A stretch of DNA of 64,000 bases, from contig CM055094.1 of NCBI GenBank assembly GCA_029204225.1, forward strand, positions 4,708,063 through 4,772,062, in the 5' to 3' direction. Made by a program: the position numbers and the translations under genes. Source of the stretch: Diphasiastrum complanatum. Its lineage: Eukaryota > Streptophyta > Lycopodiopsida > Lycopodiales > Lycopodiaceae. Below the pieces are notes generated by a model, which made no database searches, was not told the origin of the DNA, and saw nothing but the letters and a program-made list of their open reading frames with translations. Below are positions 48,225 to 60,600 of the stretch, in pieces; the first letter of the stretch is position 1; each line of letters opens with the position of its first letter.

Positions 48225-48487
48225 TCAAGGTATCCATTCAAATATGCTGATTTCACATCCATCTAAATAATCTTTCATCCCCTAGTAGTAGCTAAAGCAA
48301 TAATAGTATGAATAGTTGCTATTCTAGTTGTGGCTGCAAAGATTTCCTGAAAATCAAAACCTTCAAGTTGTGAAAATCCTTGCGCAACTAGCTTGGATTT
48401 GTACTTCTCAAGAGTGCCATCAGATTTGTACTTGACTCTCCAGATCCACTTGCTGCCAATGATTTCCCTATTATGAGGTCGGTCCAT
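48225..48487 (-). pseudogene. Copia RT (first half)
   Basis: GSKWIWRVKYKSDGTLEKYK, LVAQGFSQLEGFDFQEIFA, then after two stops MDVKSAYLNGYLEE. This is where the first catalytic Asp lies. It stops abruptly at the gypsy segment and resumes after it near 45990, without the roughly 50-60 residues in between. Confidence 0.85.
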
Positions 48488-48589
48488 AACTATTATGTTT
48501 GAATTATTATTATGTTATTGTAATGGATAATAATGTTGCATTAATGTCTGGTGCAGATGTATTTCCTTCAAATATCTTCGACTAGCAAA

Positions 48590-49225
48590 ATGTGAAGTCC
48601 TTCACTGGAAAATTCTCCGCCATACACGCCAAATATGGAGTGGGTTGGCATCCTCTCTCCTGATAAGAATGGGCAAAACTTTGGCCAAGCAAACTCACAA
48701 GTGGCCATATGCTGACCAACTGACTATTGAATTAATGAAGAGACAACTTCTCTCAAAGAGATTACTGGTAATATGAAGCCCTCATTCGGATCCAAACACA
48801 TCTCTGTGCCGATCACCGTATTTGTTGCCATATTTAAGACGAACCCCTTTAGAAAAACAAACACGATGTAAGCTTGGAAAGCAACAGAATCATCACTATT
48901 GGATAACATATTTGTCGCATGGGATTCAAAGGAAATGGAGCAGAAAGGAGATTTAAAAAATTGTAAGCTCTCTTGTGAAACAATGACCATAAGATATCAT
49001 ATTTCACGTCAAACATGCTCCTTAAGTTTCATCTATAGGTGATATAAGTTTGGTTATGGCTGATGGGAGCCTCTAGACGTGGAGACGAATAAGCAAGAAG
49101 TGGAGATATCCATACATTTGCCCCATGATGAAGTACGAGAAATCTATATCAATAAGGAGTGCAACCTAGAAGATCTTTGGCATGTGCCATCATATATTGT
49201 CTTCACTCGTAATGGACAAAATGTA
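48590..49225 (+). pseudogene. Coding-like segments of unknown origin
   Basis: Two plus-strand stretches have protein-like sequence: about 48600-48714 (PNMEWVGILSPDKNGQNFGQ) and about 49077-49223 (VEISIHLPHDEVREIYINKE, then CNLEDLWHVPSYIVFTRNGQ), the latter ending at a possible donor AAAAT|GTAAGC. A further short piece near 49320-49410 reads DQKGVSFLQTGTLGVQWE to a stop. They may be C-terminal exons of a host-gene copy. The family is not recognised. Confidence 0.3.
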
Positions 49226-49771
49226 AGCCCCTAATTTCCATCAGATTTTTTAATTTTAAATATAAATGTTGAATACATATAGAAGGATTATTAATTTTGT
49301 GTTTGGTTTTGCAAATACGGAGACGAGCCGAAAAAGATCAGAAAGGTGTTTCATTTTTACAAACAGGGACATTAGGAGTCCAATGGGAATAAAGAATCTT
49401 ATGTAATGAAAAATAGAAAAAACAATTAGTTGGTTGTGTTTTGACTCTTTACTAAAATATTTGGTTGTGTTTTGACTTTACTCTTGCGTTGTCACATTTT
49501 ATATGCCTAATAGTACGAGACTACTTGTTGGGGTTCTAATCGTTTACTGATATGCATTTTATTAATATTACTGGTTTCCAATCAGGTTTCTTTGAAGGTC
49601 TCTACTAACCGGCAATTAGGATCTTTACTCATGCGCCAAGACAAGAACATACTATATTTGAAAAAGAGGCCAAAACCTTTATAGGGGCACTTATGAAAAA
49701 TAGAACCCTTCATTATATAAGGGTGCTTGGGTCCTCATTTCTCCACTTTGATGAGAAGAAGATCGTGATAT
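49226..49771. other. Possible leader of an LTR element, no gene
   Basis: Adjoins the primer site at 49772-49783 in the minus sense; no gag found. Confidence 0.35.
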
Positions 49772-50772
49772 GCTTTGATACCACTGATGAGAAAAAAAAA
49801 GTGATTGACTGATGAGAAATTTGTCGGATTCGCGAAACTTTTGCGAAGGCGAATCAATCACGACTCTCTTCAGCTCGGATGGAGTTCAGATGCGATCGTT
49901 GGACATTGCCAGCTGAATCACTCCTATAGTCCTCCAGAGTGTAGTCAGTCACTATTGATCTACGTTCACAAAATTAATACAGCATTTGACTTGGTTTCAA
50001 CCAAATTGTGGAATTCAAATGAACAAGAAAACTCATACATATGAAATATTAGCATAAGTAATCAACATCCAAGATCAAACACAACAAGAAAATAATCTAT
50101 ATTAATTTTCTCTGAATTTCTTCAAGCATTGCATGCGAATCCACGCAGTGCGTTGGCGTGAGAGAAACACGGTTCTCTCACGAGTAGTAGTCTTGCTTCA
50201 CTAGTGGACAGTTGGATATTCTGATCCTAGACAGAATTGTCTTCGCACGCAGGCGGACATGTATTCTGTATATCATCTTGATTGCTTACTAGCATCAGAC
50301 TTCTTCACTCTGTTATACTCTACGTATTTTTAGTTTTGATCTATATGTCAAGTATGATCCAGTAAGTAAGGTCTCTCTGTGTAAATCTAAGATTAGAGTG
50401 ATTAAGCATCTACAACTAACTAGAGAATTACAAGAGTGACAGAGTAGCCATGACCTAGGGAGTATCTGCTGACGTCATGCCATCAGATCAGATTATTGTA
50501 CTTCTGGGTACTTGCATGATCTTTGGTGGTAATCCTTGGGGCGTGAGCGCTGAACGAGTTTCGTTTACGTCATCTGCCTTCTTCCATACTGGGCTAGACC
50601 GCGAAGGAATCTCGTTCGTGGACCTTTCGTGTTCACGAACCGTTCGTCTTTGTCTCCGTTGACTTTCGCGTTCGCGAAATTCTTCATGTTTCGTGTCTCC
50701 AGATGTTCGAGTTTGCGAACATCTTCGTCAGGCAAAGGGCTGAATGCTAGCAAGGCTTTGTAATTAGAAACA
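49772..50772 (-). mobile_element. Copia LTR (A) with primer-binding site
   Basis: Minus strand: LTR begins TGTTTCTAATTACAAAGCC just after a purine-rich stretch (GAGAGAGAGCTGAAGAAAC), and ends TTTTTCTCATCA near 49785, followed by TGGTATCAAAGC, a one-mismatch tRNA-Met site. Preceded by RNase H, so it is a 3' LTR, yet a primer site follows it, suggesting a recombined or tandem element. Contains several TTCGCGAA-like motifs. Confidence 0.65.
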
Positions 50773-51235
50773 TTTTGTTTCTTCAGCTCTCTCTCAAAGC
50801 ATGATAGCTTTACGATCCCGAGACTGCTCCTCTGCCTCTCAAAGAGTCCTTTGTCCAGGGCCTTTGTGAAGATGTCAGCAACCATGTCTTTCGTTCCTAT
50901 GAAGGTGGTCTGCATCATCTTCTTTTCAATCAGATCCCTAATCAAGCGATACTTGATCACAATGTGCTTCATTTTGGAATGGAACACGGGATCTTTCGTC
51001 AAGTGTATTGCAGAGGTGGTGTCCATCTGCAAGACCAGAGGCTCATTTCTTGTTTCGCCCAATTCATCCAGGAACTGCCTTAGCCAGATTATCTTGTTGG
51101 CCATCTTTGTTGCTGCAACGTACTCTACTTCACATGATGACTGGGCTACAACGGTCTGCTTCTTGCTGACCCAGAAAACTCAGATGTTCCTGATGCGATG
51201 GTGCACCCTCCTGAGATGATTTAACAATTGATCCT
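50773..51235 (-). pseudogene. Copia RNase H C-terminal part
   Basis: GGCTIASGTSEF is followed by frameshifts, then MANKIIWLRQFLDELGETRN, MDTTSAIHLTKDPVFHSKMK, HIVIKYRLIRDLIEKK and TKDMVADIFTKALDKGLFE. It runs into LTR A. Same lineage as the 57.6-60.8 kb element. Confidence 0.88.
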
Positions 51236-53413
51236 TATGTGAATGTGCTAAAGCGATTCGATTTGAAGCTTCTTTGCCTATTGAATTCTGGGGAGAAGCA
51301 ATAATCATCCACCATAAATGTATGTGAGTTCTCTCATAATCTTTGATGATGAACCAAACATTGAAGTCATTTCTTGTCAATTTGGATCTATTGTCTTGTA
51401 TGCTTGAATTTTGCACTCTCTCTCTAACTTGAGGAGGAGGCTATGCATTAATTTCTTTTGTACTTTCTCAATTGATTGTGAAAGTAACCATTCTTTGATT
51501 ACTAGTATGCTAGATTGTGTTTTAGTCATAAATTCTTGAACTAGATCTTGATATTCAATCTAGAATCAGTTTATGTGCTAAACACAAAGCTTAATAAGAT
51601 CATTCACATTAGGAATTGGATTTTCCACACATGTGGACCTGCTGGATTTCAACAAGAAGCACTTTGTAGGTTCTGAGATTTCACTTTAAAAGAGGTTGTG
51701 TTGATTTTGTGATTTTAGTAGTAGTTTTAGTATAATTCCTTGTTTCTTGAGTTGAATACTTTAGCAATAATCTACAGTATGTAAGAACAATGAAAGAACG
51801 ATTGGTCCCGTATCTTAGTTGTGATTATAAGGGAATTTGGGGCCTTATGTGAAATGTCATAATTAATGGTCGTAGGCCTAAACTCATGATGGTGGATAGG
51901 TATGGGTCTATGAGTGAGTCAATGGAGAACTGGATGACGTAGCCCAATAGGCTGCAGAGGTGTCCAGGGAGGTTTCACAGTGCACTACTAGTGGTGCATG
52001 GCCTTGGATGGGTATAAGTATACCTATTGGACTCTCACTAGTGTAGGCTTGTTTATGGTGATAGCAGCCGTATGCTGTTGGTGTGATTCCTCATTCCTCT
52101 TTGAGATTGATCCATAGCTTGGGGGCTAGATTCATTTGATCTAGGATTGGTTGGGTTAGTTTGCCCACCATCTGCACCCTTTGTGGTTGCTTGATTTGGC
52201 ATGCTTAGAGTAGGATCCTTGGATTTGGACTTTATATTGATATAGTTCCTACCATTTTCAACCACTAGAATCAGATCTAGCCTAGGCAATAATGGCCTGC
52301 ACGATTAGAAGCTTGTGTGTGGACTGTTGAAGCTTGTGATCAAGAAGAAACTAGTTTTCCTGATTATTTAGAGATTTTGTTGTGTATTTGGTGAAGTTGC
52401 TTTGTGTAGCACAAAATCTCTTGGGTTAACTCATGCATGTGCATTGATGAGGATCAGAAAAGCAGGTTTGATCAGAAGACCAACTAGGAAGGACCATCTC
52501 ACGAGTTGTGTTAAAGCATTTCATTCTTTTTACATTTTGAGAAGTAGCTTTGATTGTGAAAAGGCTCAAACCATTTTGTTTGCATAATGGGGCAATTGAT
52601 TCTATGGGGAAAACATTGTTGAGACAGAGATTTTGGAAATATACGCCATAAATTGAGGTTAGATTAATTATTTATTGGGTATAGGGTGGTCAAATTCTGC
52701 ATGGGCAAGCTGCTAGAAGAATATTCTAAAGGCAAATGTGGGAGAATTTTTTATTTTCTTTGATTTTTAATTTGGTTTCTAGAAAATACTAATTTTGCAA
52801 AATATGGTCCATAGTTGCTTGTCCATCGATCAAATAAAGACATTGATGTAGGTATTGTTCTGGACTTTGATAATTGAAGTAACTAGAAACAACCCAAGCA
52901 TAAGGACAAGGTAACAGGAAGTATATATCAAGTTTGAAGAAACTCATCCTGAACGATTGTATTGAAGCAAAGTCTTATTGTGCTCAACGATAGTTCGTAG
53001 TAGGTGCATGAACCTCTCTATATGTATCATTGAAGTGTTATTGAATTGTATGGATTGACCGAAGAGTAAGTCACACCAATATCACACATTTGTGATGATG
53101 GTTATAATTGTACCTATTTGCACAATACAAAAAATTACATTGAGTGATTACAAATGATAGTGTGTTTCCAAACATTATTTTGTTTGGGAGGAAACAAAAA
53201 GGTCTTAGCTACATTAAAATATTGCTTGTCAAACTTGTACAGATTTTTGATACCAAGGAAAAACAATGCAGATGAGTGGATTTGTTCAAGAAAATCATGA
53301 CATTGCAAACTTGTTGGGCATGCAGTTTGATGCTACTGAAAAAAACTATGCGAATATTTCTAGAGCATTTTGCTTTGTCTTCGACATAGTTTGAATCTGA
53401 AGGTTCGTTTCGA
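51236..53413. other. About 2.2 kb of unrelated sequence between Copia gag and RNase H
   Basis: No integrase or RT motif found where pol would be expected. A minus frame at 52053-52289 is Asn/Ser/Pro-rich without a known domain. Either a nested element of unknown type or recombined flanking DNA. Confidence 0.4.
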
Positions 53414-54056
53414 TTCTACTCCTTTTTGTTTCTGGGATTTTGATAACAGTCTACTGCTGCATGACCCCGTTTATGACAATGAATGCATTCAATCTTTGGA
53501 TTTAGCCAACGCTTTTCTTCTGTGTGACCTGATCTTCTGCATCTGTTGCAAATCTTCTTATCACCAAAAATCTTCTGTTGTTTTCCAGATTGTTGTTCAT
53601 TGGTCTTAGACTCATTCTTCTTAGACGACTCCCTCTCCCTCTTAAACTTAGACTTTTTAGAATATTTATTCTTATGAGTAAATAGAGCATTTTCTGAATC
53701 AATATTGTCGTCATAAGGTTCATGAGCTTCTACTTCTTCCTTAACTCCGTCTATTGCCTTTTGAAGTGTCATTGTCGCATTTTTCGCCAATAAGGTTCAA
53801 GTTGTGTGGAATGACCTGGGTAGGGCTCGAAGTAAATAACTAAGTTGTTTTTTTCTTAGAAATCGTATTTTCTGTACCAGAATTCTGCAAGGAAATAAAC
53901 AAATCTTTAATCTTTTGCACGAATGTGTTCAGGTCTTTGTCGTCCCACTGTAGGTAAGTTAATTGGTCTTCCAAGAACATGAAAAATCAAGTAGTTTGAA
54001 CCTTCTGGGTCCAAGATTGCAGTGATCTTAGCTTGAATATTGGTGATCGACGACAT
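53414..54056 (-). pseudogene. Copia gag with zinc knuckle
   Basis: ATG at 54056 (MSSITNIQAKITAILDPEGS), then frameshifts; DDKDLNTFVQKIKDLFISLQ and MTLQKAIDGVKEEVEAHEPY are typical gag. A basic Lys/Arg-rich stretch precedes two Cys clusters, CNRCRRSGHTEEK (damaged) and CIHCHKRGHAAVDC (intact CX2CX4HX4C, 53455-53496 region). Belongs to LTR B. Confidence 0.8.
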
Positions 54057-54158
54057 CTGTTAACTCTGAATAACCTCCAGATAGCGGCTTACTGATGGAT
54101 GTATGAAGAATGCTGAGAGGGGTGCGAAGATACCACTGTATCAACTTTAATTCCGTAA

Positions 54159-55074
54159 GCTCTAATATCACTGTAGGAAAAATAGTAATTATTCTTCCAC
54201 AGAGAACATGATGCAAGTTTGAATAAATCAAACTAATATCAGTGTCTTCAATCGGGATTGTATCTGATCTATGAATAGAACAAATATTAGTTCTGATTGA
54301 ATATGCGTGTGGAAATTATATGCGGAAGTAAGAGACAACTTAAGACAATTTAGACAATAAGAAACTATTGTCGTGCTAGACTGTACCAAAGAGAGTCGTT
54401 ATTCGAGTGCCGAAAAGAAAGTATTCACGACAGACGAATAAGATAGTTTTAAGACAGTGCTTTAGAGGATGCTTTACGGATACACAACAAACGACTGTAA
54501 TGCACTAAAGAGTCTGTTTGATCAGAGAGTAATTCATGTAATGCGTTAGAGATTGTTAGCGGACTCAAGATCACTCACACTTAGCAGGGCGAAGAACAGA
54601 GATAAGAGAGAATAACTCACAGAACTCTATTCACTTCTTCAATCTCTTACATATGCATAAACTCTTCTCTCTCGATGCTCGAGACTGAAGTGTGAGATCT
54701 ATATATGTTCTACGGGACGACCAAACACACCTCTAAAACAACAGGTGCGTCGCTCCCACGAAAGGGTCTAGTTAACAATTAGACTGAAAATACGTTCAAT
54801 TATACCATAAAAGGTATACTTAACTACGAGTTAAAGTTACTCTAGTTTAACATGTCTTTTCGTATCTAGCCGTTTCGTGTGGACGAACTAGTAAAGGTTA
54901 TCCAAGGCAATGTCGTTCCTATTAAAGGTCTTGCCCTTAATTACAAGGCAAGTACTTAGGAGATATATTCCCAAAAAATGACTTTAGGCCTCTTCGTGAT
55001 TTATACTTAACTAGATCATATCTTCATTTTCGAGTATATCATGCCATATTTATGTTGATATTCAATTTTTAACA
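54159..55074 (-). mobile_element. Copia 5' LTR (B) with decayed primer site
   Basis: LTR 54172-55074 starts TGTTAAAAATTG and ends ATTTTTCCTACA on the minus strand. TGATATTAGAGC beside it is a two-mismatch tRNA-Met site. Its last 190 bp (54172-54362) are nearly identical to those of LTR C; the rest is unrelated. Confidence 0.7.
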
Positions 55075-55089
55075 ATAAGGTGGCATCAC

Positions 55090-55300
55090 ATGTAGTAAGC
55101 ATTTGGTTACTGGTTATAGCCCGTTCTTGCTTATGTGCGGTTTTGAGCCTAGATCACCTATTTCAAGAAAGACTCGAATGATCAAGTTTCAAAAGGTAGA
55201 GGATTTCCTACATGATATGTGGGAAATGCTACAGATTTCACATGAAAATGTCCAGTGTGCCCAGGATAGGGACCAGCATTATGCAAATATGAAATGATCA
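55090..55300 (+). pseudogene. gypsy integrase fragment
   Basis: TGYSPFLLMCGFEPRSPISR, then KVEDFLHDMWEMLQISHENV, CAQDRDQHYANMK and a TGA. This matches the linker after the Ty3/gypsy integrase core (TG.SPFE.VYG..PR.P). No catalytic DDE part is present. Confidence 0.75.
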
Positions 55301-55315
55301 CCTCGAGACTTTCAA

Positions 55316-55840
55316 GGACCCAAAAGCAGGTTGACTACACAAAATGGGTTTTATTTTGCATGCCCACAGAGCCGGCAAACCAGGTGCACCAACTCTATGG
55401 GCATGCAAACAAAAATAACCATTTTGTGTAGTCAACTTGCTTTTGGCTCCTCTTTTTGTTATCACACTTCATGTACTTGAACTAGTCCAACATTATTGTG
55501 CTTTCACAAGTACTAAAAGCATGTATGGCCTATCAGTCAAAACAAAAAAAGATGATCATGAACTAATTCAAAACTTCAATGCTGCAATATTAGAATAGTT
55601 GATTTGCTTTCCACTTTGGAGATAAAAAAAAAAAATTGCATGCCCACAGAGCTGACAAACTAGGTGTGCCAGTGCACTTGGTTTGCCAGCTCTGTGGGCA
55701 TGCAAAAAACAAAACCATTTTGTGTAGTCAACCTGCATTTGGGTCCGCTTTTTGTTATCACACTTCATGTCTCGAACTGATCCAACATTTTTGAGCTTTC
55801 ACAAGTAGTAAAAGCATGTATGGCCTATCAGGATGCTTGT
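55316..55840. mobile_element. Duplicated foldback (MITE-like) element
   Basis: First hairpin: GGTTGACTACACAAAATGG...TTGCATGCCCACAGAG near 55328-55375 is inverted at about 55395-55440. Second: stem TTGCATGCCCACAGAGCTG at 55636-55705 with a short loop. The right flank of each (TTTTTGTTATCACACTTCATG ... AAAAGCATGTATGGCCTATC) is also duplicated, so a unit of about 0.3 kb lies in direct tandem. Confidence 0.8.
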
Positions 55841-56655
55841 TACTTGTGTTTATGGACAATGAACTATGTGGATTGAACAATGCAAAGAGTCACTGCGCTC
55901 GTAGAGAAGTAGCTACTTTTCTCTTTTTATGATGCAATCACATGTATTATGAGGTTTATGAGATATCATGGGCAACTATATGTATGTTTGTATCAAACTT
56001 GCCTATCTACATCTTGTCTCCATTCATGGGTCACAACATTAAAATCATCTCGTTGGTGAGTCCAGTGGGATACTTGCAATAGTTTTGACTTTCAAAAGAG
56101 CCAAAGAACTTTGTTATCGATTCAACAAAATGAAAATTTTTTGGATACCTTAGTATTTTAAAGGTGTCATGGATTTACACACAAGAAAACTTACTCTTAT
56201 TTTCATTTTCGAATTCTTATTATCATTAACTTTACGTAGTTTTCAGGATATGCCACACTGAGACTTAAACGAAGCAGAAACAGGCGAATTAAATCGTGTA
56301 ATCAGCCATATCTTGCTAGTCCTAAACTGTACATTTATACGGTGGTTCTATATTTACGTATTTATGTATTTATGCGACTTTGAAAATGTACGATGCATTC
56401 ATCATGAAAATTCACAAAACAAAAGTAGAGAAACGATGAAAATTCACAAAACAGAAACAGAAACGATGAAATTTACATTCAAAAACTTCCTCATACATTT
56501 CTTTACTTCCAAAAACTTCATATTTGAAGCACGTGTCCAAAAACCTCTGATTACAAGTGTAACTAGTACGTAAGCAATAAAACTTTGCTTCCTACAGTAT
56601 TCACAACAAGTCTGATATTTTTACATTCTTTCATTCAAAACCAACTCATCAATCT
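55841..56655. other. AT-rich spacer, nothing recognised
   Basis: A small repeat ATGAAAATTCACAAAAC occurs twice near 56403 and 56436. No gene. Confidence 0.45.
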
Positions 56656-57604
56656 TGTAGGAAAAATAGTAAGTATTCTTCCACAGAGAACACGATGCAA
56701 GTTTGAATAAATCAAACTAATATCAGTGTCTTCAATCGGGATTGTATCTGATCTATGTACTAATAGAACAATATTAGTTCTGATTGAATATGTGGAAATT
56801 ATGTGCGGAATTAAGAGACAACTTAAGACAATTTAGACAATAAGAAACTATTGATCAAAAAATGAATTTTTATAACTCTGAATCTGATTCATCAATATAC
56901 ATCTCTTGTTGTCTTATCTCATTGTTGTGTCTCTGATTGAGTGAGTGTGTTACAACGAGTAGTGCACATGTATTTATAGTGCTACAAGACAGGTCTTTTG
57001 GCCTTTTATTTACAGGTCTTTTGGTCTTTCAATGCTGTAACAGTAGATATCTAACCGTTTACGATGGTTGATATTCAAATAGACGCTCTGTTTTCAGATT
57101 TGAATAAATTTTGTTCGCGAATTGTTTGCGACAGTCCATCTCTTCGTCTCAGCTTCATGCTTCACGAATTGTTCGCGACACTTGTCTCTTCGCAACATTT
57201 TCGTCTTTCGTGAATTGTTCGTGACAAATGACAATTCTTGAGCTTGAGGAAGAAATCTAGAATATTTCGCAAACTGTTCGAGATAGTTTCGTGATAGGTG
57301 AGCTTAAGAACAGTCCAGAAGATTTTGCGGATTATTCGCGACAATTTCGTGACATCCGAGGCTTGAACAAGAAACAGAATATTTTACGACAAGATTCTGT
57401 TTGCGAATCTTTTGAGCTTCAACAAGAAAGCCATGAGCTTTTACAAGAAACTGTTTCGTGAATCTTTCGAGTTGACTGAAGACAGATTTTGCGAAATTCT
57501 TCGCGAATCTTTTCGAGTTGGTCACGAATAGAAATGTTTCGAGTTCGCGTTCGTTTCTTTCTCATCCTTTGTCAAGTAAACTACACGCTTTGTTGGTAGA
57601 AACA
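56656..57604 (-). mobile_element. Copia 3' LTR (C), 949 bp, with reiterated TTCGCGAA motifs
   Basis: Minus strand starts TGTTTCTACCAACAAAGCG and ends ATTTTTCCTACA. The first 450-500 bases (57105-57560) contain many variants of TTCGCGAATTGTTCGCGACA. Follows the pol of the element to its right. Confidence 0.75.
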
Positions 57605-60600
57605 AGATCTGTTTGATCAGTTGTTCTACAACTCCCTCTCAAAGTGGCAGTTGGATTAACCCCAATCTTCTTCGCTGCTTCTCGAACAAAGCTTTACTTG
57701 GTGGCTTTGTAAAGATATCAGCTGTCATTTCCTCTATGGGTATGAAGAATGTCTTCATATCTTTTTCTCGACTAAGTCCCGAATCACATGATACTTGATA
57801 GCTATGTGCTTCGTTTTTGAGTAAAATACAGGATCTTCCGTAAGATAGATTGCTAAAGTGTTATCCATTAACAAGACATAAGGTTCAGAACTAGATTCAT
57901 CAAATCCTTCCAATATCTGTTTATTCCAAATTAGCTCGTTTGCCATCTTGGTTGCTGCTACATATTTCGCTTCACAGGTTGATTGAGCTATTGTTGTTTG
58001 CTTCTTGCTAATCCAGAGTATGGCTGCACCAGATGCTAGAGTACAACCTCCTGAAATACTTTTGCTATCATCCTTCGTGGATGCCCAGCTTGCGTCACTG
58101 TAAGATTCGATGTGAAATCCAACTTTCTTCGAATAACACAGTCCATAGTCTTTTGTTTCCTGGAGATATTGTAGTACTCTCTTTTCCAACTTCCAATGCA
58201 ACGATCCTGAGTTTTGATTATATTGGCTCAGCCTATATACTGCAAACGCTATATCAGGTCTGGTGTTGTCTGCTAGATATAACAATGATCCAATCAGCCT
58301 ACGATAGGATGTTTTGGCCATTCGTTCCTCTTCCTCAAGAGTCTACGGACAATCTGCCTTGTTCATTATCTTGGGAGTATGCACACCTTTGCATTCAAAC
58401 ATGTTGAAGTCTTCAATGATCTTTTGAGTGTACTTTTGTTGGTGAAGATACAACTTACCACCTTTAAAGTCTCTCACGATCTGCAAGCCTAGATGGATTT
58501 TAGCTTCTCCTAGGTTAGCGATCTCAAATATTTTATAAATGTCTCTTTTGACATCTGAAATTAATTTATCTCTTTTTGAGAAAATAAGTGTGTCATCAAC
58601 ATAAACAGCTAGAATGATTATTTCATTTTGGACATGCTTGATATAGATATTTAATTTAGCAAATAGAGGTTTGAAGCCTATGGAACGTAGTGCTTCGTCC
58701 TTCTTTTTGTACCATTGTCTCGTTGCTTGTTTGAGACCATAATGCTTTTATTCGTGTGACATATATTTTGGATATTCTTGGCTTACAAAACCAAGTGGTT
58801 GGTCCATGAATAAGTCTTCTTCCAATTCTGCATGCAGGAAAGCAGTTTTCTCATCCACAATATGGATTTTCAGATCATGAGCCACTGCCTACGTTCATTA
58901 CAAGCAAATTGATGTATGTTTGACTATCGGTGAGAAAGTATCAGTGTAGTCGATCCCATACTTTTGTGAAAATACTTTAACAACCAACCTTGTCTTGTAT
59001 CTGATGTTTTCTCCATCAGGACCTATTTTGATCTTATAGGTCCACTTGCACTTGACTGGTTTTCTGCCATTAGGTATAGGTGCAAGTGTCCATACATTGT
59101 GCTTGTACATGGATGACATTTCATCCTCCATTGTTTGAATCCAACGATCTTTATTTGGTCCATTTACAGCCTTCTCGAATGTTTGAGGTTCGTCAGAGAA
59201 TCCACAAAATTCGATGGTTGTATTAAAAACATCCTGACCATATCTTTGGTGGTTTTCGTTGTCGATTAGATCTTCTCACATGTGGTTTCGAGTTCGATTC
59301 TGCAGGTTTCAAGTTCGATTCTGATTCGGGCTTTTCTGTTGGAATTTGAACTGGCGATTCGAGTCTATCAAGCACTCGATCTTGACCTCCCTCTGAATCT
59401 GGTAACTCTCTTTCATCTTTTGCTTTCTTCTGTTGTTGTTGGTAGCTCATAATAATTTTTGAGAATTTCATAGCCGACTAGACCATTGTCTGCTATGTAT
59501 TTCGTCTCATCAAATTTAACATCTCGAACGACTTTTATCTTGCCAGTTTCGGGTACATAAACACAATAATATGACAAATGTAACTCGAATTCTACTAGAA
59601 AACCTTCTTCTGTCTTTTCATCGACTTTCTTTCTCAGCTTATCTGGTATCATGTGCATATACACTACGCATCCAAATTTCCAAACATGTGCAAGATTTGG
59701 CTTCGATTTTTACCATACTATCATGAGGAGTTGTATTCGGTATTCGAGATTTCAGAATACGATTCTAAAGATAATTTGATGTAGCCACTACTCCTGCCCA
59801 CAACTCTTTTGGTGCTTTCACATGAGCCATCATACACCTTGCAGCTTCCATCAGTGTACGATTCCTTCGTTCAGCTATTCCATTGTGCTGAGGTGTGTAA
59901 GATGCAGTCTTCATGTGCATAATACCTCGATCAGTACAGTAAGCTTTAAATTCGTTGGAAATGTACTCATCTCCATGATTTGTGTGAATTTGCTTCAACT
60001 TATTGCCTACCTGTTTCTCAGCCCAATTCGTATACTCAACAAATTTCTCAAAAGCTTCAGATTTAGTACGAATAAAGTATACTATAGCGAACTTGCTGAA
60101 GTCATCAATAAATGTAATGAAGTACTTTGCATCACCCAACGACAATACTCCAAATGGTCCACAAATATCTAAATGCACAATTTCAAGTACCTTAGTTGCT
60201 TCATAAACATCCTTACTGAAAGGTATTCTAGTCATCTTGCCTTTAAGACAGGATTCGTAGGTAGTTTGAATATCTCTACTTTTGATTTCGACTCCTTGAA
60301 TTCTCTGATTTTGTTGGCTTGGTACAAGGCTTCCATGTTCATGTGACACAGCCTCTTGTGCCACATCTGTTGATTCCTGAGTTTGATTGACTTGTTCGAT
60401 TCTTGTTCGAATGTTCAGGTGATATAAATCTCCTTCTATGTTGTCTTTAGCAACCAGGTTATCAAAATCTTCCTCGAACAGTTTACAAGAGTTCTTCGTG
60501 AAGGTTACTGACATGCTTGTATCGACTATCTTAGCAACGGATAGAAGATCTTTATCAAGAGTAGGGACATAGAGAACTTCCTCCAGTTTCTTGTCTCCCT

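Noticed and set aside
54129-54137. Second primer-binding site (TGGTATC) near LTR B
   Set aside because: Only seven bases match and it is not next to the LTR end; TGATATTAGAGC at the LTR edge fits better.
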